This document shows positions 32,621 to 43,225 of a stretch of 64,000 bases of DNA, piece by piece. This stretch comes from Xiphophorus maculatus (taxonomy: Eukaryota > Chordata > Actinopteri > Cyprinodontiformes > Poeciliidae), in assembly GCF_002775205.1 (NCBI RefSeq), contig NC_036447.1:5134501-5198500 (forward strand). The letters run 5' to 3'. Below the pieces are notes generated by a model. It did not search any database, was not told where the DNA came from, and saw only the letters and a program-made list of their open reading frames with translations. The first letter of the stretch is position 1. Each line of letters begins with the position of its first letter. A program made the translations under genes and the position numbers.

Positions 32621-32934
32621 TGAACTTTAATCACTAAACGTGAATAGTATAAACCAGGGACCTACAACCTTAATAATCTAAAGAAACTCAATTAAGAGCC
32701 ACAAATATTAAATAATATCTAAAAAAACAAAAATATTCCGATTTAAAAAATATCTGCTACGTGAATTTGTTAAAATTCTCAAAAGAACAAACATATAATT
32801 TCTATTTTTAAGTTTTTTAAAATGAGAGGAGAAAATGTTTGCAAACACACAGTGATCTGTGTGAAAAATTAGATGGAAAAAGCATTTAGCGTACGACATA
32901 TCTGTGTTTTTATGTTCTGCAGAACGGAAACCAA

Positions 32935-33066
32935 CTGTTAAACTGTAAGTTTTTATTTTATGTTTTTTTTTTTATTGTTATGTTGTGTTTTGATGTACAG
33001 CACTTTGTATCAGCTGTGGTTGTTTTAAAGTGCTTTATAAATAAAGTTGGTATGGTATGGTATGGT
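32935..33066 (+). mobile_element. non-LTR retrotransposon 3' tail
   Basis: Reads GTACAGCACTTTGTATCAGC, then GTTTTAAAGTGCTTTATAAA and TAAAGTTGGTATGGTATGGT. The AAGTGCTTTATAAATAAAGTT phrase with a terminal five-base tandem repeat (TGGTA) is the classic 3' end of a teleost LINE or LINE-mobilised SINE. The body is truncated. Confidence 0.65.
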
Positions 33067-34326
33067 AAAACAGCAATTATGCTGAACCAAGCCTGATTTC
33101 TTTGAACCTTTTCATAAAAAAAAACAATTAAGAAAGATACACATTAAGAATATTACAGAATAAATATGAAAACATTAGTTGGTTGCTCATCATATAAAAC
33201 CAAAGTTATTAAGAGCCACTGTGAAATGTCCAAATGGCCACATGTTGCAGACCTCTTGTGTTAACAGTGTATGTTATTACATCAGTCTTTTCTGAAGCTG
33301 TTTTCTGAAGTCGGAGTCTGAGGAAATATCAGGCCAACAGTCTGATTTTAACCCCTGATGCTGATGAATGCTGCTGCAGAAAACCGGCAGGACGTGTTAA
33401 TTATGATCTGAACCTGTGAACATGCTGCTGCGTGCGCTGAGTCTCACAGCATCGCAGCAGCTCACTGCAAGCATGTTTGGTATTGTGTGAGGTAAAGTGT
33501 TAATTTGAGAACTCCAGTGTTTGGTTTCAACGCTGCCATGACGAATTTCTCCACTTCCCGTCTCCTGCTGAGTTTTAAAAGCACGTATTGAAATATTATG
33601 TCACGTTTTTCTAGTCTTTTCAGCAGCTGTTTGTATTTAACATTTATTTAACAAGATTTGTCTCCCTGAGATTAAAAAGCTGTTTTTCAAGGGAAACCTG
33701 ATCAGGCTTTGCAGCAGCACACCGACAAATCAAAAATACACACATCAACAACAATTTGGATAATAAAGGAAAAATATCCATAACATTTGTAAAAAGAGAA
33801 AGCAATACAACTTAAAAGGAAGTGATATTTTCAAAAAGAGTTGGATTCAGAACAATAGAAAGATACATTTCAATTAAAGATGTGTTTGACAGTGAGATTA
33901 AACAATATAAATGTGAAGTGATATGAAGTACAAGCTGACGTTTTGTTGAAATATGTATGTAATCTGATCTTAAGTTTTATTTGAATGTGAATTGGAGGGA
34001 GGCATTATAAGGAGCTGGGACATCCTTAGCATAGCTAGAGGGAACAAGCGGTGCCGCCATGAGCTAAAGTGATAATATCAGAAGAAGCTGTTGAAAGAGC
34101 CGACCTTCAGTCACAGTGAGCGAAGGTCACCGTCTACATGCATTAGATAGTTCAGGCTAGACTTGTGGTTTAAAAAGACATCTTAATTTGGGTGTTACTG
34201 AGTTTGACAGTACGTATCTTGCTAGGTGTGAGTTTAACATCAGAGTTTAGGACAACATGGTGCATGCAGATGCCCCTATGTACTGTTCTGGTTGGTTCAA
34301 CGGCTTCAATTTTAACATCAACTCTT
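33067..34326. other. intergenic sequence, no gene seen
   Basis: AT-rich DNA. A short phrase near 33640-33710 (AACAAGATTTGTCTCCCTGA, then AAGGGAAACCTG) matches the wording of an old dispersed teleost repeat. A related phrase may occur near 55735. Confidence 0.4.
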
Positions 34327-34866
34327 TAAAGCTGCAGGATGTGACTTTAAAAAAAAAATGTTTTGTACATATTTGTAAAAACTGTCATGTTGTGACAGGA
34401 TGAGACAGATAATCTGTGAAAAAAATCTATTTCCTCCACCTCCTCCCTGTGCTATTACCATCTGAAGAAATGCACCGCCCGGTCAGAAACAACCAATCAG
34501 AGCCAGGAGGCAGGTGTCAGCGCTGTCAATCAACGCTACTCAATGTGCTAAGAATGGAGAAACAACTTATCGTTCCATGAAAACTGTTTATCCGCCGTCA
34601 TCGGTGGCTCTGCTAACTAGCCTTAGCACTGGTGGCAGGCTGTGTTGTGGTGAACCAGCTGTAGAATAACAAACAAGTGATTGACAGCACTAAGACCCGC
34701 CTTCTGGCGCTGATTGGTTGTTTCTGACTAGGAGCGGTGCATTTCGGCAGTTAGTATTGGGAGCATTTTTTTTAAAGAGGTTATGTGTCTTATATTATAC
34801 TGATAATCTAACAATAATAATTATGTAGAAATAAAAAAAAAATACAAGTTACATAGTGCAGCTTTA
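34327..34866. mobile_element. non-autonomous DNA transposon with 10-bp exact TIRs
   Basis: Ends are TAAAGCTGCA at 34327-34336 and TGCAGCTTTA at 34857-34866; similarity continues inward with mismatches (GGATGTGACTT against CTATGTAACTT). The interior has no transposase frame. A diverged inverted relative lies at about 2935-3340. Confidence 0.75.
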
Positions 34867-36640
34867 GCTTCTGTCAGTGCTGGTTATGTTGAACATTGTT
34901 GCTAAAGATCAAATCTAATTCTGTAGGTTAAGAACTCATATTATTGACCAAAACTATTTAAAGAAATAAAAGCAGATAATTTATGTAATTCGTTTCACCA
35001 AACAAGCAGAACGATCTCCTTCAAATCCACTTTCAGATCTCCAAAAAAAAACAAAAAAAAGAAAACAAATCTCAACCAAGAAATTATATTTTAGACATCT
35101 GGTGCAACATGTTAAGTCTGAAAACAGATTAAACTACAATTAGATTAAACAGGAAGTAACTTGAATTCCAGTTTTCCATCATTTTATTCGATTAATGACT
35201 GAATTATGGCTGCAGTGACAAACTGCAGGGCTTGTGGGAAAGAAAAGTTTAGCATTTTAACACATTCTTATATCACAGTTACAAGTGCAGAACAACAAAG
35301 ACAGTAACTACATTGAAATCAGTAGAAAGAAACGTGAATGAAGACATGGTGCTACTCTGATGGGGAACAAAAAGTCTAACTAACTCAAAAAGTCTCCTGA
35401 GGTTTAAGGATGACATGAACGGATTAGTTTAGTCACAAAAACACAGTATTACACACTTTTTTCCCCTTGAGGATTTGAAAAATAATGTCCTGTTTACAAG
35501 CTGAGTGTAAAAGATTAAAATAGATAATGTGACTGAAGTTTTCAGGATTCCAGATGATCAACAAATACTGAGTTCACTCGTTTCACAAAGTCTTATTTGC
35601 TTTTGAAAAATATTACAGCACCTGTGCTTTGGTCTGTTCATTAATCTGAAATGTTCAACAAGAAGCATCTAAAATGAACAACAATGCTAAATACGGAGAA
35701 TTCACCTACTAATTGTTTGCCATTGTAATTCTGCAGTTAGTGGCACCTCCAGAAATTTTTCAAACGTAAAATGTTTCAGTGGCACACCTAATGAAATAAA
35801 AAAATATATATTTGTGCATTTATTTATTTATTAGGTTTAACAATTATGTCTTCAGAGTCATAACTATGACTCTGAGGAGATCAGTATTTTTCAAGAGGGG
35901 TTCATGGCCCCCGCTGGTCCACCTCTGAGGGTCGCCAATGTTTCAGTTGTTTTCAGATGCAACTCCTTCTGCCAACTGTAATAAACAATACTTGAATGAG
36001 ACCAAAGAGCTCCCTTTAGCTCTGGTTCATGTAGTACAATTTCATGAAGTTACTAGCTATGGAAGAAAGTATTTCTGTTTTGTTTCGCAGGACTTTGGAG
36101 GAGGTGAATGTGGTTTAAAGTGGTGCTGTCCATCTCCCCTGCTTTGTTATTTTATATTGTTGTAGTTTGGTTGTTTCATGCTCACTATGAAAACCAAGGA
36201 TTTCAAATCATTTTCAATAATCTCCAGTAAGAAAATGCAATTGTATAACTTTTATTTGCTTGGGTATAATAAAAAGATCGTTTAAACGTCAGCAAAAAGT
36301 GCACAATTAAATTAAACGTGAACATTTTTGTGAGTTTTTATCTTCATAATGAATTAATCTCCGGACTAAACAAAATTTTAGGTACAGAACAGCTGAAATA
36401 GACAGATTTTTGTTTTGGGTGTGAAGAGACGAAAAAAAGGTCAAATAAAGTCGTTTTAGAGCTGGTTGGTGCGTCTCTAAGCTTTCAGTCACAGTGAGCG
36501 GTGCCATCTTGGTTCATAAGGATTCGCAGTCTGCAGGTGATCAATTCCCAAAAGCCCATATTACATGAGCAAATGAGGTGAAAGTGGCAGAAAAAATAAA
36601 AAAAAAACCATGGGTGTAGGACTGTACCCTTGTTTTAGTT
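34867..36640. other. intergenic sequence with a small inverted repeat
   Basis: No exon or element with clear ends. At 35852-35875 TCAGAGTCATA and TATGACTCTGA form an 11-bp inverted repeat with a 2-base loop. The rest is AT-rich and unremarkable. Confidence 0.45.
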
Positions 36641-36659
36641 ACAAAAACAGACCCTTGAG

Positions 36660-36980
36660 TTGCAGTTTTCTGGCCGATCACCTATCTTTGAAACATCTGA
36701 CCTGCCAATTCCGATTTTGGCCAATGCCAATTTTTTTTTGTCTGAAATGCTGCTAAAAAGAGAAAGAAAGTTGCTAAGTTGGCAACAGTGGGGTGACTGT
36801 CAAACCTCTCTCACTGCAGAGCAGAAGAGGAAAGTTGTTGATTACTGACCTTTGCAACGTTACACAAGATCAGTGGATAAGATTGGCTTCATATACAAGT
36901 ATCGGCCGATCCCTTATCTCTCAAAATTAAGGAAATCGGCAAAGATAAACTGGCTGGCTGATAAATCAATGCACTCCTAA
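36660..36980. mobile_element. hAT-like non-autonomous element
   Basis: Left part TTGCAGTTTTCTGGCCGATC and CGATTTTGGCCAATGCC, right part AAGTATCGGCCGATCCC and TCAATGCACTCCTAA. The repeated GGCCGAT phrases at both ends and a TGCACTCCTA terminus match a widespread teleost transposon family (TAGGGATGCACCGAT type). It lies about 250 bases downstream of the naf1 stop. Confidence 0.55.
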
Positions 36981-37108
36981 AAGAAAATGTTCTGCATAAT
37001 TAAAAAATGTTTATATCTGAAAAAAAAAAAACAACAAAAATGTAAAATATCAAAATAAAAAGCTGCTCACAGCTTCATTATCCGTTACAAGTGATTTACT
37101 GTTTTTGT

Positions 37109-37114
37109 TTTATT
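37109..37114 (-). terminator. naf1: naf1 poly(A) signal
   Basis: Minus-strand AATAAA (TTTATT on the plus strand) 121 bases past the naf1 stop codon. It is the nearest canonical hexamer and gives a plausible 3' end near 37090. Confidence 0.5.
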
Positions 37115-37234
37115 AATTTACACATAAAAAATTTACAGCCTACCAGCCACTAAACTGAGGCTGCTGAAAGCAAATCATATATTCCTTATAATGAACAAAA
37201 ATCACCCTACCAACTTGGGGAATGTGTGTGTGTG

Positions 37235-38551
37235 TTAGTGAGGTGACGAGGGGGGATGAGGTGGCGGTGGTGGAGGCGGAGGAGGAGGGAAGTCAACGTA
37301 GGGGACAGAGTTTGGATGCCAGAAAGATGGGGAGAAAGATGGGTTGAAAAACGCTGGAGGAAGAGGAGGAGGAGGGTAGAGGGGGAAGCTGGGTGGAGAG
37401 AAAGGGTGATGATGATGAGGATGAGGAAGATAAGGGGAGTGGGAAGGAAAGTATGCAGGAGGAATGTCCGTGTGTCCAGGTGGAGGGTAGGAGTGGGCGG
37501 ATGGCGGCGGCGCATTTCTCGGGTGCTGATGTCGGACTCGGTTTCTGGCGTGTCGGGGCTGGAAAGCCCGCCGGTCGAGGTTCTGCTGCTGACTGGATTT
37601 ATCTGAAAGAGAGGAAGAAATTTAAAAAGTTTATCACTTTTAGGCCTTTTTAAAAATAGATCTAAGTTAGGTTTGTCACCTTTTCCCATCTTTAGTCTAT
37701 TTTATATTCTTTTGATTTAATTAAATGTAAATATTTATAAATTGAAGTGGAATAGTTTTACTTTTCAAAATAAAAGTAAGTCATATATAAGCCTGGCACA
37801 AAAAGTAATTGATTGCATAATAAATTAAAATGAGCTCAATAACTTCCATTCTGATGATTAATATTTTTTGTTCTGTTTACAGAAATCATAATATATTTTA
37901 TACATAGTTTTGGTTGTGTGTGGTTTTTATTTATTGCTTTTGGTAGTTGTGTTTTATTCTGAATATTTAAAATGTCTTCTAGTTCAAAATTAAAGTTCAT
38001 TAGTTTTAGAGAGGGCAAACCTGTATTAACAAACCATTATCAAATATATTACAGCAAATGGTCTCAAAATGACAACGTTAGAATTTATCGCAATAATTTC
38101 TAGCAAAATTGTGACAGTCCTCCTCATATATGTTTTCTTTTTTTTTGCATAAGATTACAAGAACAGTTCTTTTTGCGAAGTAAATTTGATTTAGATGCAA
38201 ACTGGCATAAAATATGCATCTTTGCTGCATATTTTATAAATAGTTTTGTTTTTTAATATCTGCAATTATCACTGCAATATCAGTGTGTGAAACATTAGAA
38301 TTGCAAAACACGACTTAGAAACTTTTTAATTTTGTTTTTATTAAACTCCTGGTTTTATGAAAATATATAAAAGTTAAATGAATGACGACACCAAAACTGT
38401 CAAAGTGAAAAAAGAGGAGATAAGTTTCTCCGACATCATGTGACAGAGTTATGTTTGTGGGAGTACCTGCACAGCCATTTTCCTTCCTTTTGCTGTTCCT
38501 TATTTTTCTTTTTGCCTCCTGCTCCTTCTCATCATCACTATAATCCAAAGC
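37235..38551 (-). CDS. naf1: naf1 C-terminal exons, Pro/His-rich tail
   Basis: Exon 38467-38551 reads ALDYSDDEKEQEAKRKIRNS and ends GCA-G, leaving one base. Exon 37235-37602 supplies two bases and reads KSSQQQNLDRRAFQPRHARN, then becomes rich in His, Pro, Tyr and Phe and ends FPPPPPPPPPPHPPSSPH before TAA. A different frame of the last exon is longer and open but does not fit the splice phase. The tail is homologous in kind to the proline-rich end of human NAF1. Confidence 0.88.
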
Positions 38552-40958
38552 CTGGAGGAGACGAAGAGAAAGAAGAGTTGTGTACCACACTGTGTATTTT
38601 TCTACATTATGTCATCAAAATGTGGATATTTATAAATATAAAGAGAGATTCAAAGGTTTGGTTACTGCCAGATGGTTTACAACACAAGGTAAAGCAGCGT
38701 TTCTAAACCCAGAAAGCCACAGAAACTGATCCTAACATGAGCTGTGATTACCTCTTCTGGTGGTTCATCGTCATTCTTCCAGGAAGCATCAGATCCTTTT
38801 AAACTGTGGAAAGCAACATTATTTTGTAACACACAGAGTTTTCTACATAGGTAATCATCTGCTGGACAGAAGGTGGAGGCGTGTCCTTACAGTTTGAGCT
38901 GCTGCGTCAGGATGTACTCCGTGTACTCTTTGAGTGCTGGAGCAAAATAAACAGTCGATCCCTCAGTCAGGCCTTTGCTGCTGATCTGATCTGAAGAGTT
39001 GAAGCGCAGAACATACAAAGGACTGCACACAGGGCCGAACACCTCAAACACCTAAAACACACCAGCAGAACGTTATCAGCACGCTGAAAGCATCAGATTT
39101 AAATTCAGTCTGACTTTATGTTCTCACCTTTCCCACAGCCACCCTGTCGGACCTGAACAGGATGCTGTCCTCATTCAGAGCAGGCGTGTTCTTCAGGGAC
39201 TGGATAATAACTGAGAGGACAAACACAGAGTTAAACGACGGAGCGGTTCTGAGGATGCGTTGATCAGCAGGGAGTCCACTCACCAAGCTGCTGGATGATA
39301 CTGGAGACCGTTCCCGCCGGCTGCAGCTCGGCTTCCTCAGGTAAGCTCACACTGACTTCCTCCACAGCTGGAAGCTCCTGCACACAAACGGGAACGTCTA
39401 GCAAATGATGCAGCTAATAATAAACCGGCTTAAGTTTTCCAACAATATTCCCTTAGAATTAGTGTGACACAACATTGACACAGCAAAAGCATAAAATCCT
39501 ACCAAGTATTTTAGGTTTAGTTTTTAGTGCAAACTAGAAGTAAGAAAGCTAACTTACAAGTAACTTTTTAGCAAGATATAGAAGCTTGTTTTAAGGAAAT
39601 AATTCCTTAATATTGATGACAAGACATTTTTCCCATGTTGTAAGTCAATTTATCTGCCAATGGAACAAGAATTTTTTCATCAATATTAACCACTATTATC
39701 CACTTTTTTCTCATTTCTGCTTCCACCATTACCTGACTTTTAGCATCTTGGAAGCTTTAACCTGTGTAAGGTGTCTATTGTATTTAATACCTGCTTAAAG
39801 TACAATTATAAGGAATACCATGTCATTGTTATCAACTACTTAGTTAATGACAGTTAAAATCAAACACAAAAACTTCTTAACTTTATAAAACACAAACTGA
39901 CCTCAAGTAAGACTTCATCTCTAGCTTTGACAGGGGCTGGTTGGCTGAAACCTTCATCAACATCCTCGAACACAGGGGCAGGGGAGGAAGAGGAGGATGA
40001 GGAGGAAGAGGAGGATGAGGAAGAAGATGAAGAACTGTCACTAGTAAAGGGAAAATACAAATATTAGTATCGGTTTTCTTTACAGTTTCTAGTGTCGAAT
40101 CCGGTGCAAAAGATCAGCAGGTGCACTGCAAAAACACAAACTTTACCAAGTAAAAAAAAAACTTATAAGTAACCTTTAAGCAACATATAGGGGTTTGTTT
40201 TAAGTGAATATTAATGAAAAAGTACTAGCTCTATTGGCAGATTATTTAACAAGATATTTTTCCCATGTTATAACTGAAATAATCTGCCAATGGTACTAGA
40301 ACTTCTTCATCAATATGGAATTATTTATTTAAAATAAGCTCCTATATTGCTGAAAAGTCACTTTTAAGTTAGTTTTGTCTTATTTAAGACAAAACTAACT
40401 TAAAAATTGTAGTAAGGTATTATCACTAGACACTAAACCAGAAATACTTAATATTTTGTGTTTTTGCGGTGCACTGTGTGTGTTTGAGTGTAAACACCTG
40501 TCTGAATCCTCGGATTCCTCGTCCACACAGACAGCCTCACATACAAAGCTCACAGGGAGCGTTACTGCTGATGGGGCTGTTTGGACAGCTCCCGCTTCTT
40601 CTGCCTCCGTACGTGTGTTTGCTGGTGTGGCATCGTCTCGGGTCACAGAAACATGCTCTGCGTGCGTTACCATAGTGACCTGCACCTCCTTCCCCTCGTT
40701 TTCTGATGGCAAGTTGTGATCGTTCATCTCTGGTAGATGTGATGTTGAAGTGTCTGTGTGGACAGACTTGTTTGAGTCCTCATTCTCACACCGAGACACC
40801 GAAGGGAGCCCATCTGTTTCCTCTGCCTGTGTTTGTATGGCATCCTCTCTGGTCACAAGGAGATTTTCTAGCTGAGTTGTCATGGCGACCTCCATCTCTT
40901 CTGCATTCTCCATCAGTGGCAGGTTCTGTTTATCATCATCTGGCGAGCTTCTGTCCAT
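37235..40958 (-). CDS. naf1: H/ACA ribonucleoprotein assembly factor NAF1, complete
   Basis: NAF1 is a nuclear assembly factor that binds dyskerin in place of GAR1 during maturation of H/ACA snoRNPs, scaRNPs and telomerase RNA. Coding exons 5' to 3': 40498-40958, 39902-40040, 39284-39377, 39128-39210, 38891-39051, 38752-38803, 38467-38551, 37235-37602; all GT-AG and in phase, total 1443 bases or 480 residues from the ATG at 40958 (human 494). Order of parts: acidic N-terminus, polyserine, ELPAVEEVSVSLPEEAEL, the Gar1-like beta-barrel core (IIQSLKNTPALNEDSILF, VFEVFGPVCSPLYVLRFNSS), GSDASWKNDDEPPEEALDYS, and a Pro/His-rich tail ending at TAA. The start is uncertain: a second acceptor would join a 5' exon in frame. 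Confidence 0.95.
38752..39377 (-). CDS. naf1: naf1 Gar1-like core exons
   Basis: Four exons (39284-39377, 39128-39210, 38891-39051, 38752-38803) encode the dyskerin-binding core. Key phrases are GTVSSIIQQLVIIQSLKN, FRSDRVAVGKVFEVFGPV, PLYVLRFNSSDQI, STVYFAPALKEYTEYI and KGSDASWKNDDEPP. These match human GMVSSIIEQLVIIESM, SDRQAAGKIFEIFGPV, PFYVLRFNSSDHI and KGSDASWKNDQEPP almost position for position. No frameshift or stop is present, so the gene appears functional. Confidence 0.95.
39474..39700. mobile_element. diverged relative of the 40.1-kb MITE
   Basis: Shares CCAAGTATTTTAGGTTTAG, TTTTTCCCATGTTGTAAGT and ATCTGCCAATGGAACAAGAA wording with the element at 40121-40474, in the neighbouring naf1 intron. 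The right end is unclear. Confidence 0.6.
39902..40040 (-). CDS. naf1: naf1 polyserine exon
   Basis: Encodes about 20 consecutive serines using TCT, TCA and TCC codons, then PAPVFEDVDEGFSQPAPVKA and RDEVLLEV. Human NAF1 has the same SDSDSSSSSS tract before its core, so this is a conserved feature, not a random expansion. Mixed codons argue against recent slippage. Confidence 0.88.
40121..40474. mobile_element. MITE-like element in naf1 intron with internal hairpin
   Basis: Ends GTGCACTGCAAAAACACAAA (40121-40140) and TTTGTGTTTTTGCGGTGCAC (40455-40474) are inverted copies with one mismatch. Inside, 40362-40382 and 40385-40405 are exact 21-base inverted copies separated by TT. A less complete relative lies in the next intron at about 39474-39700. 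The right end stops 24 bases from the naf1 exon at 40498. Confidence 0.85.
40498..40958 (-). CDS. naf1: naf1 acidic N-terminal exon
   Basis: The first in-frame ATG follows a CTTCTCAG acceptor directly and begins MDRSSPDDDKQNLPLMENAE. The region is rich in Glu, Asp, Thr and Ser with no folded domain. It contains two similar phrases, EMEVAMTTQLENLLVTREDA and EVQVTMVTHAEHVSVTRDDA, about 55 residues apart, suggesting an internal duplication. It ends in EESEDSDS, which runs into the serine tract of the next exon. Little of this part resembles the mammalian N-terminus, which is normal for this fast-evolving end. Confidence 0.85.
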
Positions 40959-41399
40959 CTGAGAAGCCAATTAAAGTGTTTCCAAGCAGATTATGTCACT
41001 CTGCATGACAGAATAAGACATAAAGTGGCTGTCACATAAAACTCTTTATACGAATAAAATATTAACTTCTTATAGTCTGAGGCATCATATATATATTTTT
41101 AGAAACTGTATAAGAAAACAAAAATATCCTTTATTGGGAAATATAAAAATAAGAGTAAAATACTGTACAGACGGGGCAATTTTACAAGATAAGATTAAGA
41201 AAATAATAACACTAAAATGTTATTAAAAATAAAAATATAAACTATGAACAAAGCACATTTTTTTGAACATATAGGCTACGTTAAATGCTGGTTCACGTTT
41301 ATACGATAATTTTAGAGCAAAACTATTTCGAGTGAAAATAAAATAACTGCTGTGAATAAAATGTCAGCGTGTTATTATACCAGCATCCAAACTTAGCTC

Positions 41400-41660
41400 C
41401 GTGAGCTAACAGGCTAATGCTAGCCGTGTTGCTTTTAAACTCGCGCACGTTCATTGAACCAGCACGAGCTCAGAAAAACACCGTTATAACGCCATAAACA
41501 CAGAGCTAACACTGTGACACCGGCTCCGTTTACAACAAAACCTTTCTGTATAATACCTGTCTGAGGAGAAGTTACATCCACGTTGAGGACACGCGCACAG
41601 GTTTGGAAAATCACTCATACAACTTCCTGTACTCACTTTCAAAATAAAACTGAATGATTA
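41400..41660 (-). promoter_or_regulatory. naf1: naf1 promoter region
   Basis: Local CpG enrichment (CTCGCGCACGTTC, ACACGCGCAC) and an ETS-type ACAGGAAGT on the minus strand immediately upstream of the putative first exon. No TATA box. Consistent with a housekeeping gene; the exact start is not determined. Confidence 0.4.
41557..41650 (-). other. naf1: naf1 5' exon with upstream ATG
   Basis: On the minus strand the segment ends TCCTCAGACAG|GTATTA, a clear donor, about 600 bases upstream of the first long coding exon. It contains an ATG at 41618 starting MSDFPNLCACPQRGCNFSSD. Joined to the acceptor at 40959 this frame is an overlapping upstream ORF of about 35 codons; joined to the second acceptor at 40951 it is in frame with NAF1. 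An ETS-like CAGGAAGT lies at the upstream edge. Confidence 0.5.
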
Positions 41661-42530
41661 ATAGAAAAACCTAAAGGTGAGCGCATGTTGGAAGAAAATA
41701 CGATGAAAACATAAAGAACTGGGTAAAACAAATCCCTCTGAAAAAAATAAGACAACTGCTTGTTATTAGGTTGTCTTTGTCACAGGCGTCTGTTGCACGG
41801 CGTGGGGAATTTAAGCAAGACTATAAATGAAAACTTAAAGAAACGCTAAAACGTTTAGATAATTTCAGTTATTTTTAAAAAGATAGACGTGATTTAAAGT
41901 AGTGAGGAACATATACATATACTTATATTTAATAACAGAACTCTGTTGATAAGATTAGATTTAAAAGATAATCTCTACATTTAACTTAAACAAACTGCTA
42001 AACTCAGACATATGAATTTAACTGCAATATTCAGTAATACTAATGTATTATACTTATTAAATTAAGTGCAGCTATTACGGTAATCACTTTTAAAATATTT
42101 TAAGACTACATTTCACTGGGGTCTGTAGTTACTGCAAGTTTTATTTGAAAAATAGCATACGGGTTCCTTCAATTAGTAAACAGATGTTTACGTGAACTTT
42201 CCGCACGTAAAAAGTACAGAGCACGTGTGATTCAAGGCTATGGCAAGACAATTTGCCATATTTTCTGGTGTGCGCTAGTAGCCGCTGTTGGTCGTCTGTG
42301 TGGCAAATTAATCGGGAGTGAGCAACCCCTGTGTTGTGCTTAGTGATTTTATGAGGGTAACTTCCTAATTAAGTCTTGAAACTCTTTGCTGGGCAGCAAA
42401 ATGTCATCAGAGGTGGATATAAGTTGCTAAAGATGGCAGACAATTTTATTTATTACACTTGATCTCCAGATGGAAAGTAACTCTAAAAGAACAAAACTTG
42501 TGTATGAAAGTGTTTCTGGTGCATTTTTAG
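41660..42530. other. intergenic sequence upstream of naf1
   Basis: AT-rich sequence with no exon, element ends or tandem array that I can support. Confidence 0.4.
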
Positions 42531-42534
42531 TTAA

Positions 42535-43225
42535 ACTCTTTCATTACTTTATCATTTTTAACGAATTTATTTTATTCTGTATAGTTTTTAAAAACAGAAT
42601 TTTTCTATTCACATTTACAGCTCTGGAAAAAATTGAGACCACTTAAAATGATCAGTTTCTCTGATTCGACTTTTTTATAAATATATTTGAGTAAAATGAA
42701 CATTGTTATTTTATTCTATGAACTACTGACAACACGTCTCTGAAATTCCAAGCATAAATTCATTTGCTGTAAATGAGAAGTGGTCAAAATAACAAAAACG
42801 CTGCAGAGCTTTCAGACCTCAAATAATGCAAAGAAAACAAGTTCATATTCATTTAGAAACAACAATACAAATGTGACGCCTCTTGCAGGTAAAAAAAAAT
42901 ATTGTGACATCAGATAACCCCTAAAGAACAATATTGCTGATGTATTTTTCAAATAGCAACTTTGTACTGATCCGCTAAAAAAAAAATTCTGTTGTTTTTT
43001 TTTACAAAAATGTTTTTTCCTACCTTTTTTATGCCTTAAGAAAATTAAAAAAAATCTTGACACAAAGGATCATAATTCATGCATGTAAGTTTTAACTTAG
43101 GGAGTGTCCAGAACGTACTATATGAGGAGATTTCTTTTCTGTTTCATTACTGCATTATTTTTACAGCATTTATTTTATTCTGCAGTTTTTTAAATACAGA
43201 ATTTCTCTATTCACTTTACAACAAT
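42535..43225. repeat. pair of about 80-bp direct repeats around a Tc1-like insertion
   Basis: 42535-42618 and 43141-43220 share TTCATTACT, TTTATTTTATTCTG, a T-rich stretch, ACAGAATTT and CTATTCAC in the same order. The first copy is interrupted at its right edge by a Tc1/mariner-like element. The second copy continues where the first breaks off. Confidence 0.55.
42616..42875 (+). mobile_element. Tc1/mariner-like remnant (TACAGCTCTGGAAAAAATTG type)
   Basis: Begins TACAGCTCTGGAAAAAATTG, then AGACCACTTAAAATGATCAG and AATAATGCAAAGAAAACAAG. This is the left end of a very frequent teleost Tc1/mariner family. No transposase coding remains; the right end is truncated or diverged. Confidence 0.7.

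Noticed and set aside
32708..32899. Short frames in AT-rich intergenic DNA (also near 35938, 43079, 60727 and similar)
   Set aside because: Compositionally biased, without domains, splice partners or start context; expected by chance in this base composition.
37207..37689. 160-residue open frame on the minus strand over the naf1 last exon
   Set aside because: It is out of phase with the upstream naf1 exon; the phase-correct frame gives the expected Pro/His-rich tail and TAA.
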